A stretch of DNA of 64,000 nt from Bacillus methanolicus (lineage in GTDB: Bacteria; Bacillota; Bacilli; Bacillales; Cytobacillaceae): the NCBI RefSeq assembly GCF_008764295.1, contig NZ_VTQX01000017.1:1-64000 (forward strand), in the 5' to 3' direction. Both the position numbers and the translations under genes were made by a program. The stretch's first letter is position 1, and each line of letters opens with the position of its first letter. Shown here one piece after another: positions 46,270 to 55,059 of the stretch. A model generated the notes under the pieces. It saw nothing but the letters and a program-made list of their open reading frames with translations. It did no database searches and was not told the origin of the DNA.

Positions 46270-46607
46270 AATTGTTCTATAAGAGTTCATCATAAAGCTA
46301 GCAAACTAGACCAGCCCCAATTTATGCCGCTTTTCCATATTTAAGTGAGATGCAATTATATTAAAGAATTCGGGCTACGTGGACAAATTGCACAACATTT
46401 TAAAGGATTATTTGATGATTTGTCTAATGTTATGTAAGTGGTATCATTATACGATAAATTTAAAATATTCTGTATATTAAAAATTGAAAGTTCTTTTATT
46501 TGAGTTCAGTTGCTGGCAAAGGAGGTTGTGTAGTTTTAATAAGCACAGAAGGTTGTGGAGGAAAACTAATTAGTTTGATCTATTGAATTGAAGGGGGAGA
46601 AACGGGA
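46270..46607. other. Intergenic region, upstream of the pantothenate cluster
   Basis: No protein gene is supported. It should hold the promoter of the symporter operon; no palindrome matching those near the PucR gene was evident. Confidence 0.4.
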
Positions 46608-46892
46608 ATGAAGCATAGCCAGATTGATCAAAATGATCCAAGGTTTAAAATAGCTAACAAAGAAGCATTAATAGGGGTTGCTCTCGTTGTCATCAATTTT
46701 ATATGGTGGTATGGCTTCGCATACGGGTTAGGTTCTGTTCCTCCTGAAGAATATACATATGTCTTCGGGTTGCCGGCATGGTTCTTTTACAGTTGTGTTG
46801 TGGGGACGCTGTTAATGATTGTCCTTGTAATCATTGTTGTAAAAGGGTTTTTGACGGAAGTAAGTTTTGAGGAAGAGGAGGAGAATAGATGA
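46608..46892 (+). CDS. yhdT: YhdT-family small membrane protein (partner of sodium/pantothenate symporter)
   Basis: 94 aa, two helices: ALIGVALVVINFIWWYGFAYGLG and AWFFYSCVVGTLLMIVLVII, with PPEEYTYVFGLPAWFFYS between, the DUF997/YhdT signature. Found next to PanF-type symporters in many genomes and thought to be an accessory subunit. AAGGGGGAGAAACGGG precedes the ATG. The last 4 nt overlap the symporter gene. Confidence 0.92.
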   Translation: MKHSQIDQNDPRFKIANKEALIGVALVVINFIWWYGFAYGLGSVPPEEYTYVFGLPAWFFYSCVVGTLLMIVLVIIVVKGFLTEVSFEEEEENR

Positions 46893-48343
46893 ACTGGCAA
46901 GTAATGTTTCCATTAGTTATTTTTGTGATTTCAATATTTGTTGTCGGTTTTTGGTCCTCCCGTTATCTCAAGAATTCTACTAATTTTTTGCAGGAATATT
47001 TCCTTGGAAGCAGGGAGTTAGGTGGTTTTATTTTAGCGATGACGATGGTGGCTACATATGGTAGTGCGAGTAGTTTTATCGGTGGTCCGGGTACTGCGTA
47101 TACTCAAGGATTGGGCTGGGTTTTGCTCGCTATGGCCCAAGTAGCGACAGGTTATTTTACGTTATTAATTCTTGGGAAAAAATTTGCCATATATGCTCGT
47201 AAATATAAGGCGATCACGCTTATTGATTTTTTAAGAAGTCGCTATAACAACAATAAATCTGTTTCAATTTTAGCTGCATTTAGCATTATTATCTTTATCT
47301 TTTCTGCAATGGCAGCCCAATGGGTTGGCGGGGCTAGATTAATTGAATCGATAACAGGTCTCTCGTATACCTCTGCTCTGTTTATTTTTGCAATCTGTGT
47401 CATTATCTATGTCATTATCGGTGGCTTTCGTGCTGTCGCTGTAACCGATACAATCCAAGGGATCGTAATGCTTGTAGGTACATTTATTATTTTAATTGGC
47501 ACTATTATAGCGGGTGGTGGTATTTCGAATATTATGGCAGAACTTGTTTCGGAAAATCCAAATCTCGTAACTCCGTTCGGACATGATGGTGGTCTCACTC
47601 CAGCTTATGTATCTTCCTTCTGGATTTTAGTCGGTGTTGGGGTTGTTGCGTTGCCGCAGGTTACGGTTCGGGCAATGTCGTACAAAAGCTCAAAAGCTAT
47701 GCATCGTGCACTTGTTACTGGAACGATTGTTGTTGGTTTTATCATGCTTGGGATGCATTTAATCGGGGTATTTGCAAGACCGATTCTTCCTGGCATCGAA
47801 GTTGGGGATACCGTTATGCCTATGATTACGATGGAAGTACTACCACCATGGCTTGCTGGCGTTGTACTTGCAGCACCACTAGCAGCGATCATGTCCACGG
47901 TGGACTCCCTTTTGTTATTAGTAAGCTCCGCAGTAGTAAAGGATGTGTATTTAAATTTCATCAAACCGGAAGCAACGAATAAACAAATAAAACAAGTTAG
48001 TTTCAGTGTGACCACGGTATTAGGAATCTTAGTGTTTGCGATCGCATTAAGTCCACCGGATTTATTAATTTGGTTGAACCTATTCGCATTTGGGGGCTTA
48101 CAGTCTGCATTTATATGGCCGGTCATAATGGGGCTCTATTGGCAACGTGGAAATGAACATGGTGCACTTGCTTCAATGATTGTTGGTGCTTCCTCCTATA
48201 TTATTATTCATAATTTTGCGCCGAATATGATGGGTGTTCATTCTGTTGTATTTCCAATATTATTTTCACTCATTGCATTTGTCCTTGTTAGTTTCTTGAC
48301 TAAAAATTCCTCATTTAGCAGTACGAATAAATTACATGCTTAA
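46889..48343 (+). CDS. panF: Sodium/pantothenate symporter (SSS family)
   Basis: 484 aa, 12-13 helices. EYFLGSRELGGFILAMTMVA and TYGSASSFIGGPGTAYTQGLGWVLLAMAQV are the SSS start, with AAPLAAIMSTVDSLLLLVSSAVVKD as the conserved sodium-site helix. Length and sequence character match PanF rather than proline or glucose symporters. Imports D-pantothenate with Na+. Followed after 100 nt by catabolic genes, so the vitamin is probably taken up here as a carbon source. Confidence 0.9.
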   Translation: MNWQVMFPLVIFVISIFVVGFWSSRYLKNSTNFLQEYFLGSRELGGFILAMTMVATYGSASSFIGGPGTAYTQGLGWVLLAMAQVATGYFTLLILGKKFAIYARKYKAITLIDFLRSRYNNNKSVSILAAFSIIIFIFSAMAAQWVGGARLIESITGLSYTSALFIFAICVIIYVIIGGFRAVAVTDTIQGIVMLVGTFIILIGTIIAGGGISNIMAELVSENPNLVTPFGHDGGLTPAYVSSFWILVGVGVVALPQVTVRAMSYKSSKAMHRALVTGTIVVGFIMLGMHLIGVFARPILPGIEVGDTVMPMITMEVLPPWLAGVVLAAPLAAIMSTVDSLLLLVSSAVVKDVYLNFIKPEATNKQIKQVSFSVTTVLGILVFAIALSPPDLLIWLNLFAFGGLQSAFIWPVIMGLYWQRGNEHGALASMIVGASSYIIIHNFAPNMMGVHSVVFPILFSLIAFVLVSFLTKNSSFSSTNKLHA

Positions 48344-48443
48344 AAATATAGAGGTGGAGAATTTAAAAGAGATGTGTGAAAAAAAGCATCATCTAATAGC
48401 GTGTATCCACCTTTCGAATTTTTTATAAAGAAAGGAGCATAAC

Positions 48444-49679
48444 ATGCCGTCAATTAAACAATCTTATGTAAATAGAAGTGTTAGAGATCGAGAGGAAGTG
48501 ATTGAATTAACGAAAAAACTAGTGCAAATTTCGAGTGTGTATCGACCTGGTATTGAAGGAGGAAACGAAGAAAAAGTTGCAAATTTCGTTGCCCAATATT
48601 TAAGAGAATTAGGCATTGAAGTTCATGTTGAAGAGGTTGAGCCAGGACGACCAAATGTCATTGGAATCGTTGATTCGGGTAAGCCAGGTCCGACGTTGTT
48701 ATTTGAAGGTCATACAGATGTAGTTACCGAGGGAGATCGGAAGGCATGGTCATATGATCCGTTTGGAGCAGTTATAGAGAACGGGCGCATGTATGGCAGG
48801 GGAACGAATGATACGAAAGGAAATCTGGCATGTATGATCACAGCAACTCATTCCCTTTTAAGAGATCAAGAGGAATGGTCAGGGAAAATCATTCTTTGTA
48901 TTCCATGTGATGAAGAGGGAATGATGATTGGCATCAAGCATTTTATTAGGCGAGGTTGGGCGGAAAATGTAGATGGAGCGATCATTTGTGAACCGGAAGA
49001 AAATCAAGTATGCGTGACTCAGAAAGGTGCGATGCGCATCATTATCCGTGTCTTTGGAAAAATGGCTCATGGTGCTATCCCACTCAGTGGAATTAATCCG
49101 AATACGCGAATGGCTAAGATCATTTGTGCATTGGATGAGTTTGAACAACGTGAAAAAGAGAGATTAGGCTGTCATCCGCAACTTGGCTGGCCGAGCATTA
49201 CCCCTACTATTCTCCAAGCACCAGTTAGAGGAGAAGCGCAAATCAATGTAGTTCCTGATCAGTGTATGACAACACTTGATGTCAGAACTGTTCCAGGGCA
49301 GGAACATGAAACCATCAAGAAAGAAATTCAAAGTATATTGGACCGGATTGCCAAGAGAGACGAGGACTTTAAGGCAGAGTTCGAGGTCATTGAGGATCGC
49401 CCTTGGACGGAAACGAGTAAGGACGAACCTGTAGTTCAGGCTGTTGCAAAAGCTTATGAAACCGTAACAGGGAAAAAGCCAATTTACAATGGAGTCCCTG
49501 GTGCAACAGATGGAACTTTCCTGCATTTGGCCGGAGTCCCAATTGTGACAACCGGTGCTGGAGATCGGGAAGTTCCACATCAAATTGATGAAAATGTGGA
49601 TATAGATGAACTGGTAGAAACCACTGAAATCTATCGGACAGCCGCATTGCTGTTTTTAAATCGAGAAGTAAGCAAGTGA
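48444..49679 (+). CDS. M20-family amidohydrolase (ArgE/DapE type); candidate pantothenase
   Basis: 411 aa zinc hydrolase: GHTDVV (His), GRGTNDTKGNLACM (bridging Asp), PCDEEG (catalytic Glu) and CEPEE, with the lid MAHGAIPLSGINP and PHQIDENVDI near the end; all metal ligands are kept. M20 enzymes split amide bonds of N-acyl or carbamoyl amino acids. Between the pantothenate importer and genes for pantoate- and beta-alanine-type chemistry, splitting pantothenate to pantoate and beta-alanine is the best guess; N-carbamoyl-beta-alanine is the main alternative. GAAAGGAGC precedes the ATG. Confidence 0.9.
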   Translation: MPSIKQSYVNRSVRDREEVIELTKKLVQISSVYRPGIEGGNEEKVANFVAQYLRELGIEVHVEEVEPGRPNVIGIVDSGKPGPTLLFEGHTDVVTEGDRKAWSYDPFGAVIENGRMYGRGTNDTKGNLACMITATHSLLRDQEEWSGKIILCIPCDEEGMMIGIKHFIRRGWAENVDGAIICEPEENQVCVTQKGAMRIIIRVFGKMAHGAIPLSGINPNTRMAKIICALDEFEQREKERLGCHPQLGWPSITPTILQAPVRGEAQINVVPDQCMTTLDVRTVPGQEHETIKKEIQSILDRIAKRDEDFKAEFEVIEDRPWTETSKDEPVVQAVAKAYETVTGKKPIYNGVPGATDGTFLHLAGVPIVTTGAGDREVPHQIDENVDIDELVETTEIYRTAALLFLNREVSK

Positions 49680-49686
49680 GGAGAAT

Positions 49687-50784
49687 ATGGATATGAAGGA
49701 TTACAAAATTGCGGTTATTCCAGGAGACGGAATTGGACCCGAGGTGATGGAGGAAGCTTTGAAAGTGCTGGAAGTGCTAGAAAAGCAAGATTCCACATTT
49801 ACATGTCACACTGATATTTATCAATGGAATTCCGATTATTATTTACAGCATGGCAGGATGATGCCGAAGGATGGCATTGAAACGTTGAAAAACTATGATG
49901 CCATACTGTTTGGTGCCATTGGTGATGAACGTGTTCCCGATGAAATTACCATTTGGGATTTAATTATGCCGATTCGTAAACAATTCCAGCAATATATTAA
50001 TCTTCGTCCAGTAAAAAAACTAGCTGGTATCCAAACAAGATACGATGATGTGAATATAGATTTTGTCATTGTTCGCGAAAATGCTGAAGGGGAATATTCG
50101 AACAGCGGTGGAAGCCTTTATCAAAGAATGGACCAAGAAATGGCGATTCAAAACACGGTTATAACTCGGAAAGGGACAAAATTAGCTGCTCAGTTTGCCT
50201 TTGAATATGCTGTTAAACAAGGAAAGAAAAAGGTAACAAGTGGAACGAAATCAAACGCTGTTATTCACACAATGAAATTATGGGATGAAGCAGTCCAAGA
50301 GGTAGCACGGGAGTTTCCTGCAATTAAACTTGAAGAAAATTATATTGACGCTCTTGCCGCATACTTTATTCAGCGTCCTCATACATTTGAAGTCGTGGTC
50401 GCCTCCAACTTATTTGGAGATATTTTATCTGATTTAGGAGCGGCACTCGTTGGTGGGTTAGGGATATCACCATCTGCAAATTTAAATCCAAACGGGGATT
50501 TCCCATCAATGTTTGAACCAGTACATGGTTCGGCTCCTGATATTGCTGGTACAGGTAAAGCGAATCCAATCGCTCAAATTTGGTCGACAGCAATGATGTT
50601 GGAACATCTAGGGCGTAAGGATCTTTCAGACACGATTATGAATGCTATCGAACAAGTGATAAGGAATGGAGAAGTATTGACTCCAGATTTAGGAGGAACA
50701 GCTACAACTGCTGAGATGGGTCAAGCGATTATAGAGAGGATTTCAGCAAATAAACATAGGCGTTCTAAGGAAAGGAGTCTGTGA
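49687..50784 (+). CDS. Tartrate/D-malate-type decarboxylating dehydrogenase; candidate dimethylmalate dehydrogenase
   Basis: 365 aa of the isocitrate/isopropylmalate dehydrogenase superfamily: IAVIPGDGIGPEVMEEA, YQWNSDYYLQHGRMMPKDG (the tartrate/D-malate subgroup mark), then PIRKQFQQYINLRPVKKLAG, VRENAEGEYS, and the NAD/metal region VVASNLFGDILSDLGA, GGLGISPSANLN, FEPVHGSAPDIAG. The subgroup oxidatively decarboxylates D-malate analogues to 2-keto acids. In this cluster (R)-3,3-dimethylmalate to 2-ketoisovalerate fits. ATG 49693 is an alternative start that is better spaced from GAGGAG. Begins 7 nt after the M20 gene. Confidence 0.92.
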   Translation: MDMKDYKIAVIPGDGIGPEVMEEALKVLEVLEKQDSTFTCHTDIYQWNSDYYLQHGRMMPKDGIETLKNYDAILFGAIGDERVPDEITIWDLIMPIRKQFQQYINLRPVKKLAGIQTRYDDVNIDFVIVRENAEGEYSNSGGSLYQRMDQEMAIQNTVITRKGTKLAAQFAFEYAVKQGKKKVTSGTKSNAVIHTMKLWDEAVQEVAREFPAIKLEENYIDALAAYFIQRPHTFEVVVASNLFGDILSDLGAALVGGLGISPSANLNPNGDFPSMFEPVHGSAPDIAGTGKANPIAQIWSTAMMLEHLGRKDLSDTIMNAIEQVIRNGEVLTPDLGGTATTAEMGQAIIERISANKHRRSKERSL

Positions 50785-50844
50785 AGTGGAATGAATATGA
50801 AACTTCCATGATCTTTGAACAATAGAATGAAAGGGTGATAGATA

Positions 50845-51585
50845 ATGAGACTTGCTGGAAAAACATTTATGATTACCGGTGCAGCAGGAGGAATGGGGAA
50901 GGTAACGGTTGCACGTTTTTTAGAAGAAGGAGCTAATATAGTGGCTTGTGACCTTTCATTTTCTGAGCCTTTTAAGCAGAACAAACAACTTTTGACTGTA
51001 GAAGGGGATCTGACGAATGAGAAAGATGTAGACCATATTACAGCTCAAACCATTGCTACATTTGGCAAATTGGACGGTCTCGTACATATGGCAGGGATTG
51101 CTCAAAAATCAACACCAGTTGAGGAAGTAACAATTGATGAGTGGAATCGCATAATGGCTATTAACACGACGGCGGTTTTTTTGATTAATCGTGCAGTGGT
51201 TCGAGCATTTGCCGAACGTGAAGGAGTTATCGTAAATGTAGCATCGATCTCAGCAGTCCGGCCCCGACCTGGTTTAAGTTCTTACATAGCATCTAAAGGA
51301 GCAACTGTTGCATTTTCTCAAGCATTAGCGATTGAATTGGCACCGAAAAATGTGAGAGTAAATGTTATCCATCCAGGACCAAGTGATACGCAAATGCTTG
51401 GACAGTTTGCTGCTGTGGGAGCAGATATAGAAAGAATGAAAGATGATGTATTTAAGCAAAGTGTTCCTTTAGGCAAGCTGATCGAACCTGTTGATATTGC
51501 TAATGCAGCAGTATATTTATGCTCCGATGAAGCGAGGATGGTCACAGGAACCGTCTTGCATGTAGATGGTGGAAGGGGTCTTTAA
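50845..51585 (+). CDS. Short-chain dehydrogenase/reductase; candidate pantoate 4-dehydrogenase
   Basis: 246 aa: TGAAGGMGKVTVA (NAD(P) loop), HMAGIAQKS (in place of NNAG), Ser in NVASISAVRPRPG and YIASKGAT (YxxxK). Ends GTVLHVDGGRGL. In the proposed pathway it would oxidise D-pantoate at its 4-hydroxymethyl group to aldopantoate; other alcohols cannot be excluded. GAAAGGGTGATAG precedes the ATG. The aldehyde dehydrogenase gene follows directly. Confidence 0.92.
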   Translation: MRLAGKTFMITGAAGGMGKVTVARFLEEGANIVACDLSFSEPFKQNKQLLTVEGDLTNEKDVDHITAQTIATFGKLDGLVHMAGIAQKSTPVEEVTIDEWNRIMAINTTAVFLINRAVVRAFAEREGVIVNVASISAVRPRPGLSSYIASKGATVAFSQALAIELAPKNVRVNVIHPGPSDTQMLGQFAAVGADIERMKDDVFKQSVPLGKLIEPVDIANAAVYLCSDEARMVTGTVLHVDGGRGL

Positions 51586-51642
51586 ACTTGCATGAAACAA
51601 AGCCTGATTGGACAAAGTGTTTTTGGAAGGGAGCATGTAGAC

Positions 51643-53094
51643 GTGAAAATGTTAAAAATGTACGTAAATGGGGAGTGGGTAGACAGCATCTCTGGAAAGA
51701 CGATCACGGTTATAAACCCTTCAACTGGTGATGAAATCGCTAAAGTACCAATGGGGAACAAAGAGGATATTGATCATGCGGTTCGTTCGGCTCGGATGGC
51801 TTTTGAATCAGAAGGATGGCTGCAAAACTTTCGTCCACATGAAAGAGGATACGTATTGTTAGAGGTGGCAGCTAAAATACGTGAAATTAAAGATGAATTG
51901 GCGCAGTTGGAAGCGATTGATGTGGGAAAACCCCTTTCTCAAGCATATGCGGATGTAGAGGCCGCTGCAAGGTATTTTGAATACTATTCGGGAATGGCAG
52001 ACAAAATTTTAGGAGAAACGATCCCGATTGAATATGGGATCATCGATTATACAGTTCGGGAGCCAATAGGCGTGACGGCACATATCATCCCGTGGAATTA
52101 TCCAATCCAGATTATTTCAAGAAGTGTTGCAGCAGCAATCGCAACGGGCAATGCTTGTGTTGTAAAGCCAGCAGAGGATACACCATTAACGGCCCTAAAG
52201 CTAGCAGAAATTTTCTCAGAAACGAAGCTGCCGAAAGGGATCTTGAACATTATTACAGGCTATGGATATGAGGCAGGAGCAGCATTGTGTAAACACCATG
52301 ACATCAATCATATTACTTTTACAGGTTCTGTAGCAACAGGGATGACTGTGATGAAAGCTGCAGCAGAAAACATCGTTCCGGTAACGCTTGAACTTGGCGG
52401 AAAATCGCCCAATATCGTTTTTAGCGACTGTGACGAAGAAGCCGCGATTGAATGGGTAGTTAAGTCCATTATTCAAAATGCAGGCCAAACTTGTTCGGCT
52501 GGCTCAAGACTTTTGGTAGAAGCGTCAGTTAAAGATCAGTTTGTAGCTAAAGTGGCTCGTCGAATGAAAGAGCTAAAAGTCGGTCCAGGTGTGGCCGATC
52601 CAGATATCGGTCCAATCTTATCACAAAAGCAATTTGAGAGAATTGAATCTTTTATTGAAACTGCAAAAGCCGAAGGAATTACGATATTAACAGGGGGAAC
52701 AGCAGTGGAGATAGAAGGTTGTGAAGGCGGATGGTACTTCGCTCCAACGGTATTGGATCAGATCGATCCAGACTGTAAATTGGCTCAGGAAGAGATTTTC
52801 GGACCTGTATTATCTGTTTTTAGTTTTGAAACAGAGGAAGAAGCGCTTGAGCTTGCCAATAATACGGAATACGGATTGGTGACGGGGATCTGGACAAATG
52901 ATGTGAAGCGAGCCCATAGACTAGCCAATAAAGTCCGCAGTGGCCAAGTCTTTATCAATAATTATGGTGCAGGCGGTGGCATCCAAATGCCATTTGGTGG
53001 ATACAAAAAGAGTGGCTTTGGCAGAGAAAAAGGGCTTGAAGCATTAAGAAATTATACACAATTGAAAAATGTTGCTTTAAGGTATGACAAATAA
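51643..53094 (+). CDS. NAD(P)-dependent aldehyde dehydrogenase; candidate aldopantoate dehydrogenase
   Basis: 483 aa (frame open from ATG 51592, 500 codons). Catalytic Cys in GQTCSAGSRLLVEA (near residue 285 from GTG 51643) and Glu in LELGGKSPNIVFSD. TGSVATGM is the NAD loop and PWNYPIQIISRS the substrate loop. Betaine-aldehyde-dehydrogenase-like group. I favour GTG 51643 because AAGGGAG precedes it and family members start MLKMYVNGEW. Would turn aldopantoate into dimethylmalate in the proposed pathway. Confidence 0.94.
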   Translation: MKMLKMYVNGEWVDSISGKTITVINPSTGDEIAKVPMGNKEDIDHAVRSARMAFESEGWLQNFRPHERGYVLLEVAAKIREIKDELAQLEAIDVGKPLSQAYADVEAAARYFEYYSGMADKILGETIPIEYGIIDYTVREPIGVTAHIIPWNYPIQIISRSVAAAIATGNACVVKPAEDTPLTALKLAEIFSETKLPKGILNIITGYGYEAGAALCKHHDINHITFTGSVATGMTVMKAAAENIVPVTLELGGKSPNIVFSDCDEEAAIEWVVKSIIQNAGQTCSAGSRLLVEASVKDQFVAKVARRMKELKVGPGVADPDIGPILSQKQFERIESFIETAKAEGITILTGGTAVEIEGCEGGWYFAPTVLDQIDPDCKLAQEEIFGPVLSVFSFETEEEALELANNTEYGLVTGIWTNDVKRAHRLANKVRSGQVFINNYGAGGGIQMPFGGYKKSGFGREKGLEALRNYTQLKNVALRYDK

Positions 53095-53163
53095 ACAGAT
53101 GTTCTGTCTTAGATTCTGGCAGTATACCATTTATAAACGTGTTTTAGACGTGAGAAATGATTG

Positions 53164-53195
53164 AACGCATGCCTGTGGATAAATGGCATGCGTTT
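53164..53195. terminator. Hairpin between convergent genes
   Basis: AACGCATGCC pairs perfectly with GGCATGCGTT around an 11-nt loop; a short T/A flank on both sides suits a bidirectional terminator for the dehydrogenase operon and the PucR gene. Confidence 0.65.
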
Positions 53196-53213
53196 AGAGT
53201 CAGATTTGGTAGA

Positions 53214-54845
53214 TTAAGTCGCTTTACTATGTTGGAAGTAATGCGCTTTTATGGCAACTTCAATCGCTGAGCGACTTGCTGGCTCCAATAGGTCGTTGCC
53301 AAGTAATTGCTGAATTTTTTCTAACCGATGGTAAAGGGTTTGTCTAACAATGAATAATTGTTCGGCCGCTTCTTTTTTTGAACCGAGGCAATCTAAATAA
53401 GTTGAAAGAGTGCGGAGTAAATCACTGTCATTCTCTTTATCGTAATTAATTAAAGGACCAATATGTTGGTCTATAAAAGCTGTTAATTCGTCTTTATCCT
53501 TTAGCTGAAAGAAAAGATGATGAATGCCGATATCTTCATAAAATGGAGAAGAAATGAGGTTGGCCTCTTGCAACCTTATACTTTTCTTTGCGTCTGAAAA
53601 AGAGTTTTTAAGTAAGGAAATGTCTGTATCCAATCGGCTAATGCCAAAAGTGTTTCTCTGTTGTTGTTTTCCAGATAGTAGGGAAATGATTTTTTTACTT
53701 AGATGCCGTAATTTGTTTTTGTTTTCAGCAATGGTTTCTTTTGTTTGCGAAAAACAAATTATTACAATTTGATTTTTTCTAACAGAAATAATAGGCACGA
53801 AATTTTGTTGAGAGAACAACGTTCTAATCGAAAGAGATAATTGTAGTTTTAATTCTTCCCACTCATTTGTCGATGTAACCAACTTCTCGAAATCGGTTTG
53901 GATAACAATCGTTCTAAATTGATAATCATTTTTAAAATGATTGGGAAATGGAAAAAGAGTCATTAATTCTTCAATTGGATATTTTTTTCCTTGAATGCAG
54001 TTTTGAACCACTTCATCTTCTTGATTAAGTTTTCTTTCCTCTATCGTTCGATTTCGTAATAAAATTTGTGCGATTGCAGAAGCGCAACGATCTAGAACAG
54101 ATAGGGTGAACTCATTATCATCTTTAGAAGCAACTTCAAGGCATAAATGACCCCATACTTGTCCTAAACCAATACAAGGGTAAATAAGAATATCTTGGTT
54201 TTCAATGGTTTTTATCTCAGGCTCTTTCACTTGTTGTAATCTATAATAGTTTGATTGTAAGAGATTGTTGAAATGTTTGGTTTCCGGCGGATAGTGAAAG
54301 CTTTGTTCATCTTTAGACATAAAGATGACCTTTTTGTGAAGGTAGTTTGATAATCTTTGCAAAATTTTCAGTGTTCCATTATGAGTGAGTGATAAATTTG
54401 TAAATTCTTTTGCGATTTCATTCAGTTGATTTAACATCTGGTAGTGTTGATTGATGATTAATGTATGTAAATCTAGTGTAATGTCGACAAACTTAACGAC
54501 TTTCTCAAAAATGATAATTGGGAAATTATCTTGATCCGCTAACTGTTTAATTTCGGGAGAAAGGGTATGAAAGTAAGAGCCTTTTTCTATACAAAGACAG
54601 CTCACATTCTTTTTCATGAGTAGCTCGTATGTTTTATGATTGCTTGAGGAATCAAGTTCTAGTCCTAAACCGGTAGTAAGTATTAATTCTCCTCCATTTA
54701 ATAAAGACTCAAAGTCTTTCGTTTCAAGTATATGGGCCCATTTGATTTGTTTATCCAAACCACCTTCCCCAGCAAGTAGCTTCGCATATCGGAATGTTTC
54801 TCTGTTTAGTACATCCCGAACAGTAAGACTAAAATTGTTTTTCAA
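53214..54845 (-). CDS. PucR-family transcriptional regulator
   Basis: About 543 aa: N-terminal PucR domain (TVRDVLNRETFRYAKLLAGE, then GGELILTTGLGLELD), a GGDEF-like/GAF-like middle, and the C-terminal PucR_HTH: FIDQHIGPLINYDKENDSDL and GSKKEAAEQLFIVRQTLYHRLEKI. Start is TTG 54845, with GGGAGGGATTAC before it. Divergent to the aminotransferase gene, so it most likely activates it. PucR-type proteins activate catabolism of nitrogenous compounds, including purines and gamma-aminobutyrate. It could also control the operon that ends 120 nt away. Confidence 0.94.
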   Translation of the reverse strand: MKNNFSLTVRDVLNRETFRYAKLLAGEGGLDKQIKWAHILETKDFESLLNGGELILTTGLGLELDSSSNHKTYELLMKKNVSCLCIEKGSYFHTLSPEIKQLADQDNFPIIIFEKVVKFVDITLDLHTLIINQHYQMLNQLNEIAKEFTNLSLTHNGTLKILQRLSNYLHKKVIFMSKDEQSFHYPPETKHFNNLLQSNYYRLQQVKEPEIKTIENQDILIYPCIGLGQVWGHLCLEVASKDDNEFTLSVLDRCASAIAQILLRNRTIEERKLNQEDEVVQNCIQGKKYPIEELMTLFPFPNHFKNDYQFRTIVIQTDFEKLVTSTNEWEELKLQLSLSIRTLFSQQNFVPIISVRKNQIVIICFSQTKETIAENKNKLRHLSKKIISLLSGKQQQRNTFGISRLDTDISLLKNSFSDAKKSIRLQEANLISSPFYEDIGIHHLFFQLKDKDELTAFIDQHIGPLINYDKENDSDLLRTLSTYLDCLGSKKEAAEQLFIVRQTLYHRLEKIQQLLGNDLLEPASRSAIEVAIKAHYFQHSKAT

Positions 54846-55059
54846 CAGTAATCCCTCCCGTTTGTCTAAGGAAAATGGATAAGATTTAACAATGTGTAAA
54901 GTGAAAAAAGTGCAAATAGTCTGTAAATTTATTATTAAATAGACATTCCTTTGTGTCAATGGAAAGTAGACCGTGTCGTGATAAGAGTCAGTTCATAGAA
55001 CGGGCGCTACTTAAACACATTACAAAGTGTAAAATCATTCGATTGGAGCTGAAAATGAG
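54846..55059. promoter_or_regulatory. Divergent promoter region, PucR gene / aminotransferase gene
   Basis: 214 nt between the two starts. Similar 9-mers TGTAAAGTG (54895-54903) and TACAAAGTG (55021-55029) lie about one hundred and twenty nt apart and are candidate PucR half-sites. No reliable -35/-10 pair stands out. Confidence 0.4.
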
